Below, one piece after another: positions 60,675-64,000 of a DNA stretch of 64,000 bases. Source of the DNA: Parvibaculum sp040390855 (GTDB lineage: Bacteria; Pseudomonadota; Alphaproteobacteria; Parvibaculales; Parvibaculaceae); contig JAZJXO010000028.1 in assembly GCA_040390855.1 (NCBI GenBank), forward strand, positions 94,796 through 158,795, read 5' to 3'. The position numbers and the translations under genes are program-made. The notes beneath the pieces were generated by a model. The model did no database searches, had not been told where the DNA came from, and worked only from the letters and a program-made list of their open reading frames with translations. Position 1 is the first letter of the stretch; the number at the start of each line of letters is the position of its first letter.

Positions 60675-60878
60675 ATGCCCGATAGCAATCATTCCGCCCG
60701 CGCGGAGGTCGATCCGAAGCTTCTGGAAATTCTCGTTTGCCCCCTGACAAAGACAACGCTGCGCTATGACCGCGAACGTCAGGAACTTGTTTCCGACAAA
60801 GCGCGTCTCGCCTATCCGATCCGCGACGGCATCCCGATCATGCTGACCGACGAAGCCCGCCCGCTCGACGATGAATGA
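60675..60878 (+). CDS. Trm112-family protein (UPF0434/YcaR)
   Basis: 67 residues: LLEILVCPLTKTTLRYDRE, ELVSDKARLAYPIRDGIPIML and an acidic tail. One CPLT element of the Trm112 fold is present. Bacterial homologues are small, often of unknown function, and some activate methyltransferases. GG-rich sequence precedes the start, nine bases after LonN, and the stop overlaps the DUF971 start by eight bases. Confidence 0.94.
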   Translation: MPDSNHSARAEVDPKLLEILVCPLTKTTLRYDRERQELVSDKARLAYPIRDGIPIMLTDEARPLDDE

Positions 60879-61239
60879 AATTTCTTCCCGCGTCTGGCCT
60901 GTCGAAATCAAACTGAAGAAATCGGAACGCCGTCTCATCGTCAGTTTCGACGACGGACAAGTCTTTGCGCTCGACGCTGAACTTTTGCGCGTCGAAAGTC
61001 CCTCCGCCGAAGTGCAAGGTCATGGGCTGGGTCAGAAAACAACAGTAGCGGGCAAACGCAAGGTCACGATCGAGCGGCTTGAACCCGTCGGCAATTATGC
61101 CCTGCGTATCATCTTCGGTGACGGCCATGACAGCGGCCTTTTCACATGGGAGACGCTCTATCGTCTGGGCTCAGACCATGATGAAATCTGGGCGGCCTAT
61201 CTCGCCGCGCTCAAAGAGAAAAATCTTTCCCGCGACTAA
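60871..61239 (+). CDS. DUF971 family protein (GBBH-like N-terminal domain)
   Basis: 122 residues. WPVEIKLKKSERRLIVSFDDG opens it, then LDAELLRVESPSAEVQGHG and DGHDSGLFTWETLYRLG with the conserved GLFTW. The domain occurs at the N-terminus of gamma-butyrobetaine hydroxylase and alone in bacteria, where it may be linked to Fe-S or methyltransfer functions. It starts inside the last eight bases of the Trm112 gene and ends one base before the convergent UbiH-type gene. Confidence 0.94.
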   Translation: MNEISSRVWPVEIKLKKSERRLIVSFDDGQVFALDAELLRVESPSAEVQGHGLGQKTTVAGKRKVTIERLEPVGNYALRIIFGDGHDSGLFTWETLYRLGSDHDEIWAAYLAALKEKNLSRD

Positions 61240-61240
61240 C

Positions 61241-62473
61241 TTAAATCGGCTCGCCCTTGAGAAGCCGGGGCAGTTCTCCGACCGCACCGCCCGCATGACG
61301 CATGAACAAGCGTCGCGCCGGTCCAATAAGATTAACTATCCCCAAGCCCAGATCGCGCGTGAAGCGCAGCGCCCCGATGTCATTGGAAAACAGCCGGTTC
61401 ATCGCATCCATGAGAAGCGAGAGGGCGACATTGTCAAAGCGCCGCCATTGCTGGTAGCGCTCCAGCACATCAAGCGCCCCGATGTCTTGTCCCAGACGCG
61501 CCGCATTAATGACAACTTCAGCCGCCGCCGCCACATCGCGCCAGCCGAGATTGAGCCCCTGCCCTGCGATGGGGTGAATGGCATGCGCCGCATCGCCGAC
61601 AAGCGCCAGACGAGGCCGCACATAGTCACGCGCAAGCTGCAATGACAATGGATAGGACCAGCGCGGACCTACCGCGCGCGCCTCGCCCAGATAGTCGCCA
61701 AACCGCGCACGCAGCTCGTCGTTAAAACCATCATCATCCAAGGCGAGAATGGTCTTCGCGCTGTCGTGGCGTTCGGTCCAGACAAGCGAGGCCCGTTTTC
61801 CCACCATCGGCAAAATGGCAAAAGGCCCGCCGGGTAAAAAATACTCCTGCGCCACACCCTCATGGTCGCGCTCGTGCTCAACCGTTGTGACGATGCCCGT
61901 CTGGCCATAATCCCAACCGATGGTCTTCATACCCGCTGCTTCACGCGTCGGTGAATTGCGCCCGTCAGCGGCAAAGCAGACACGCGCTTTCACCTGCGCC
62001 CCGTCTTTCAATGTCGCGACAACGCCTGCGCCATATTCAATTTTGATGACGGCATTGGGGGCGACCATCGTGATGCCGGATTGTTCGGCAACGGCTGCCT
62101 GTAGCGCAATGCGCAAATACCGGTTCTCGATGAGATGACCCAAAGGCTCGTCACCGATTTCCGTGTGATCAAAATGCAAAAAGAGCGATGAGCTTGGACC
62201 GCGAACGCGCCCGTCCGACACGATGATGTCATTGATCGGTTGCATCTGACCTTGCAGATACCCGATGACGCCGAGTTGGGTCAGCATACGGCAAGACGAA
62301 AATGCCACTGCCGACACGCGCCCGTCGAAGCCCGCGCCCGTGGCCGTCGCAGGATCAAGCGCATCAACAAGCGTAACTCTGAGCCCCCCTTGCGCCAGCG
62401 CCAGCGCCAGCGGCATTCCCGACAGTCCGCCGCCGACAATCAGCACATCGCTCGTATAGGTCTTGTCACTCAT
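61241..62473 (-). CDS. UbiH/UbiF/VisC/COQ6-type FAD-dependent hydroxylase
   Basis: 410 residues. The dinucleotide motif DVLIVGGGLSGMPLALALAQGG, DG motif in RVCFAADGRNSPTREAAG and the second FAD motif RLALVGDAAHAIHPIAGQGLNLGWRD are all present. These enzymes hydroxylate the ubiquinone ring precursors with O2 and NAD(P)H. Which ring position it modifies (UbiH, UbiF or UbiL) cannot be settled by eye. Convergent with DUF971, divergent from the amidase. Confidence 0.93.
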   Translation of the reverse strand: MSDKTYTSDVLIVGGGLSGMPLALALAQGGLRVTLVDALDPATATGAGFDGRVSAVAFSSCRMLTQLGVIGYLQGQMQPINDIIVSDGRVRGPSSSLFLHFDHTEIGDEPLGHLIENRYLRIALQAAVAEQSGITMVAPNAVIKIEYGAGVVATLKDGAQVKARVCFAADGRNSPTREAAGMKTIGWDYGQTGIVTTVEHERDHEGVAQEYFLPGGPFAILPMVGKRASLVWTERHDSAKTILALDDDGFNDELRARFGDYLGEARAVGPRWSYPLSLQLARDYVRPRLALVGDAAHAIHPIAGQGLNLGWRDVAAAAEVVINAARLGQDIGALDVLERYQQWRRFDNVALSLLMDAMNRLFSNDIGALRFTRDLGLGIVNLIGPARRLFMRHAGGAVGELPRLLKGEPI

Positions 62474-62588
62474 GGGCCCGACAATTCATCGGAATGCCGG
62501 AATTGTCCAGCCTGCACCCGGCGATCATATGGACGCAGGCAATCCATGCTTCTAGTCTCGGGCACAATCAGGGATCGAGTGTAAAAAC

Positions 62589-63950
62589 ATGACAAGAATG
62601 GACCCGCATTTCAGCGCGAGCGACCTTGGCCGTCTCTTTGAGACCGGCGCCTTGACGCCCGATGAAGCCACCGAATTCTATCTCGCCCGCGCCACCGAGC
62701 TTGATCGCGACCACCGCATCTATATGCGCCACACGCAGACCCGCGCCCGTGCGGAAGCCGCCGCCGCCACAGAACGCGCCAGACGGGGGATGCGCCTCCA
62801 CCCGCTCGACGGTGTACCCCTCTCATGGAAAGACCTTTTTGACAGCGCGGGCACCGCCACCGAAGCAGGCTCCCTCGCTCTCAAAGACCGTGTACCCGCA
62901 ACCGATGCCGCTGTGCTTGCCCGCGCGACACGCTCGGGCAGCGTCTGTCTCGGCAAAACCGCGATGACGGAGTTTGCGTTTTCGGGTCTCGGTATCAATC
63001 CCAAATGCGGCACACCGGCAAATCCTTTTGACGAAACCCATGAACGCGCGCCTGGCGGATCATCTGCCGGTGCCGCCGTCGCACTCGCCCGTGGTCTCTG
63101 TGCAGGCTCCATCGGCACAGACACAGGCGGCTCGATCCGCATCCCGCCCGCCTGGAACGGGCTGGTCGGCCTCAAAACAACGACAGGCCGCATCTCGCTG
63201 AAAGGCACCGTACCGCTGTCACCCAGTTTCGACACAGTCGGCCCCATCGCCCGCAACGTCGAAGACGCAAGCGCCCTCTTCGCGCTCCTCACCGGCGACA
63301 AACCATCTGATCTCAAAAGCCCATCGCTTAACGGCGTGACACTGCTGCTCGCAGGCGGTGTCGGCTGGAGCGAATTGGATGCCGGTATCGCCGGCGCGGT
63401 CGATAACGCCTTGCGCAAAGCGCTGCACAAGGGCGTCAGCATTGTGGAACGCGCTGTGCCGGAAATCGACCTGATCGACGCCCTCGCCTGGGGCGGCGGT
63501 GCCTCGCGCCTCGTCGCCGAGGCCTATGCGCTCTGGTCGCAGACATTGACCGCGCACAAGGATAAAATCTATCCGCCTGTCTATGATCGTGTCATGGCAG
63601 GGGCCGCGATCAGCACACATGCCCTCATCAAGACCGACATGGAACGCGCGCGCCTGTCGCGGGCCTATCTCGAACGGGTCAGCGGTTTTGATGCCGTGGT
63701 CATGCCGACAGTCGCGATCTCGCCGCCCGCCATCTCGACCATCGTGGACGGCGGCCCTGATTATTTCAAAGCAAACCGCATGGCCTTACGCAACACCACC
63801 ATCGGCAATCAGCTCGGCCTCTGTGCCATCACAATTCCGGTGGGCCATGACGCTTTGGGAATGCCGGTCGGCCTCATGTTGCAAGGCCTGCCGTATACGG
63901 AGGAAAAACTCCTGCGCATAGCGTCGGCGATCGAGAAAGCGCTCCACTAG
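62589..63950 (+). CDS. Amidase (amidase signature family)
   Basis: 453 residues. The Ser-cisSer-Lys triad is present: Lys in PLSWKDLFDSAG, cis-Ser in APGGSSAGAAVALA and Ser in GTDTGGSIRIPPAWNG. The rest of the AS core (VGLKTTTGRISLKGTVPLSPSFDTVGPIARN) is complete. Members hydrolyse various amides and are related to GatA, but GatB/C and the indole-acetamide pattern are not evident, so the substrate is open. Two Met codons are near the start (62589 and 62598). Confidence 0.9.
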   Translation: MTRMDPHFSASDLGRLFETGALTPDEATEFYLARATELDRDHRIYMRHTQTRARAEAAAATERARRGMRLHPLDGVPLSWKDLFDSAGTATEAGSLALKDRVPATDAAVLARATRSGSVCLGKTAMTEFAFSGLGINPKCGTPANPFDETHERAPGGSSAGAAVALARGLCAGSIGTDTGGSIRIPPAWNGLVGLKTTTGRISLKGTVPLSPSFDTVGPIARNVEDASALFALLTGDKPSDLKSPSLNGVTLLLAGGVGWSELDAGIAGAVDNALRKALHKGVSIVERAVPEIDLIDALAWGGGASRLVAEAYALWSQTLTAHKDKIYPPVYDRVMAGAAISTHALIKTDMERARLSRAYLERVSGFDAVVMPTVAISPPAISTIVDGGPDYFKANRMALRNTTIGNQLGLCAITIPVGHDALGMPVGLMLQGLPYTEEKLLRIASAIEKALH

Positions 63951-63973
63951 AGCGGGATGACATATGACTGATT

Positions 63974-63991
63974 CAAAGGGGATTCCCTTTG
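63974..63991. repeat. Short inverted repeat at the window end
   Basis: CAAAGGG (63974-63980) and CCCTTTG (63985-63991) flank GATT, 24 bases after the amidase stop. It may be an amidase terminator without a T run, or the edge of a dispersed palindromic element; the window ends too soon to tell. Confidence 0.5.
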
Positions 63992-64000
63992 GAGGAGATT

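Overview
The window is a stretch of chromosome from an alphaproteobacterium, most likely Hyphomicrobiales (Rhizobiales) or the nearby Parvibaculales. The basis is gene content and order: hemC-hemD-mitofilin-hemY, tsaD and gpsA followed by YciI and EVE genes, yggT-DUF167-folD, rsmB-rpe-heparinase-purH, an IalB-like protein, DUF1674/SdhAF4, and a TTG- and GTG-tolerant start-codon usage. No phage, transposase, integrase, rRNA operon or CRISPR array was seen. Gene density is high. Most genes are housekeeping or central metabolism, with a few accessory pockets.

Layout. 0-2 kb: ybbP/ybbA exporter (ybbP cut by the window edge), divergent from tesA. 2-13.3 kb: redox and hydrolase genes (aldo/keto reductase, thpR, pterin dehydratase, acyl-CoA-type SDR, DUF1232), a three-gene minus operon (quinone oxidoreductase, degenerate SGNH protein, serine hydrolase), IalB, rlmN, a DsbA-like isomerase, and the argG-ppa pair. 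13.3-18.1 kb: a membrane protein derived from a serine hydrolase whose active site is lost, a YjhX-family gene, an aldo/keto reductase, folD-DUF167-yggT and tRNA-Ala(CGC). 18.2-26.8 kb: a glutamine amidotransferase, then a minus-strand lipid- or hydrophobe-related locus (SDR, acyl-CoA-dehydrogenase-like flavoprotein, Ycf48-like propeller, DUF1329, DUF1302), in which a perfect 26-nt palindrome lies upstream of DUF1329.

27-38 kb: copper chaperone PCuAC, bfd-bfr iron storage, a 40-residue entericidin, a PNPOx-fold protein, tRNA-Thr(CGT), then the tetrapyrrole operon hemC-hemD-mitofilin-hemY-hydrolase, divergent from tsaD. Between tsaD and gpsA lies a 1.6-kb insertion holding two tiny membrane-protein genes (34 and 47 residues), a possible leader peptide, a tandem repeat, a strong minus-strand terminator and a TetR regulator. 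38-46 kb: gpsA, YciI, EVE, a Doc/antitoxin pair whose Doc motif lacks its histidine, GNAT, CoA-transferase, acs, thermonuclease, extensin-like protein and SdhAF4.

46-64 kb: htpX, rsmB, two methyltransferases, rpe, heparinase-like protein, purH, UMF1 transporter, DUF2029 glycosyltransferase, YchJ, tRNA-Gly(GCC) with a 3 x 17-bp tandem repeat at its 3' side, prolyl-tRNA editing protein, the cnoX-LonN-Trm112-DUF971 operon, a UbiH-type hydroxylase and an amidase.

The most notable items are three proteins with recognisable enzyme folds but missing catalytic residues (6.8, 13.3 and 40.0 kb), the small membrane-protein operon at 36.9-37.3 kb, and a tRNA-Ala enclosed by a perfect 12-bp inverted repeat. 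All functional calls come from reading motifs by eye; no database search was run.
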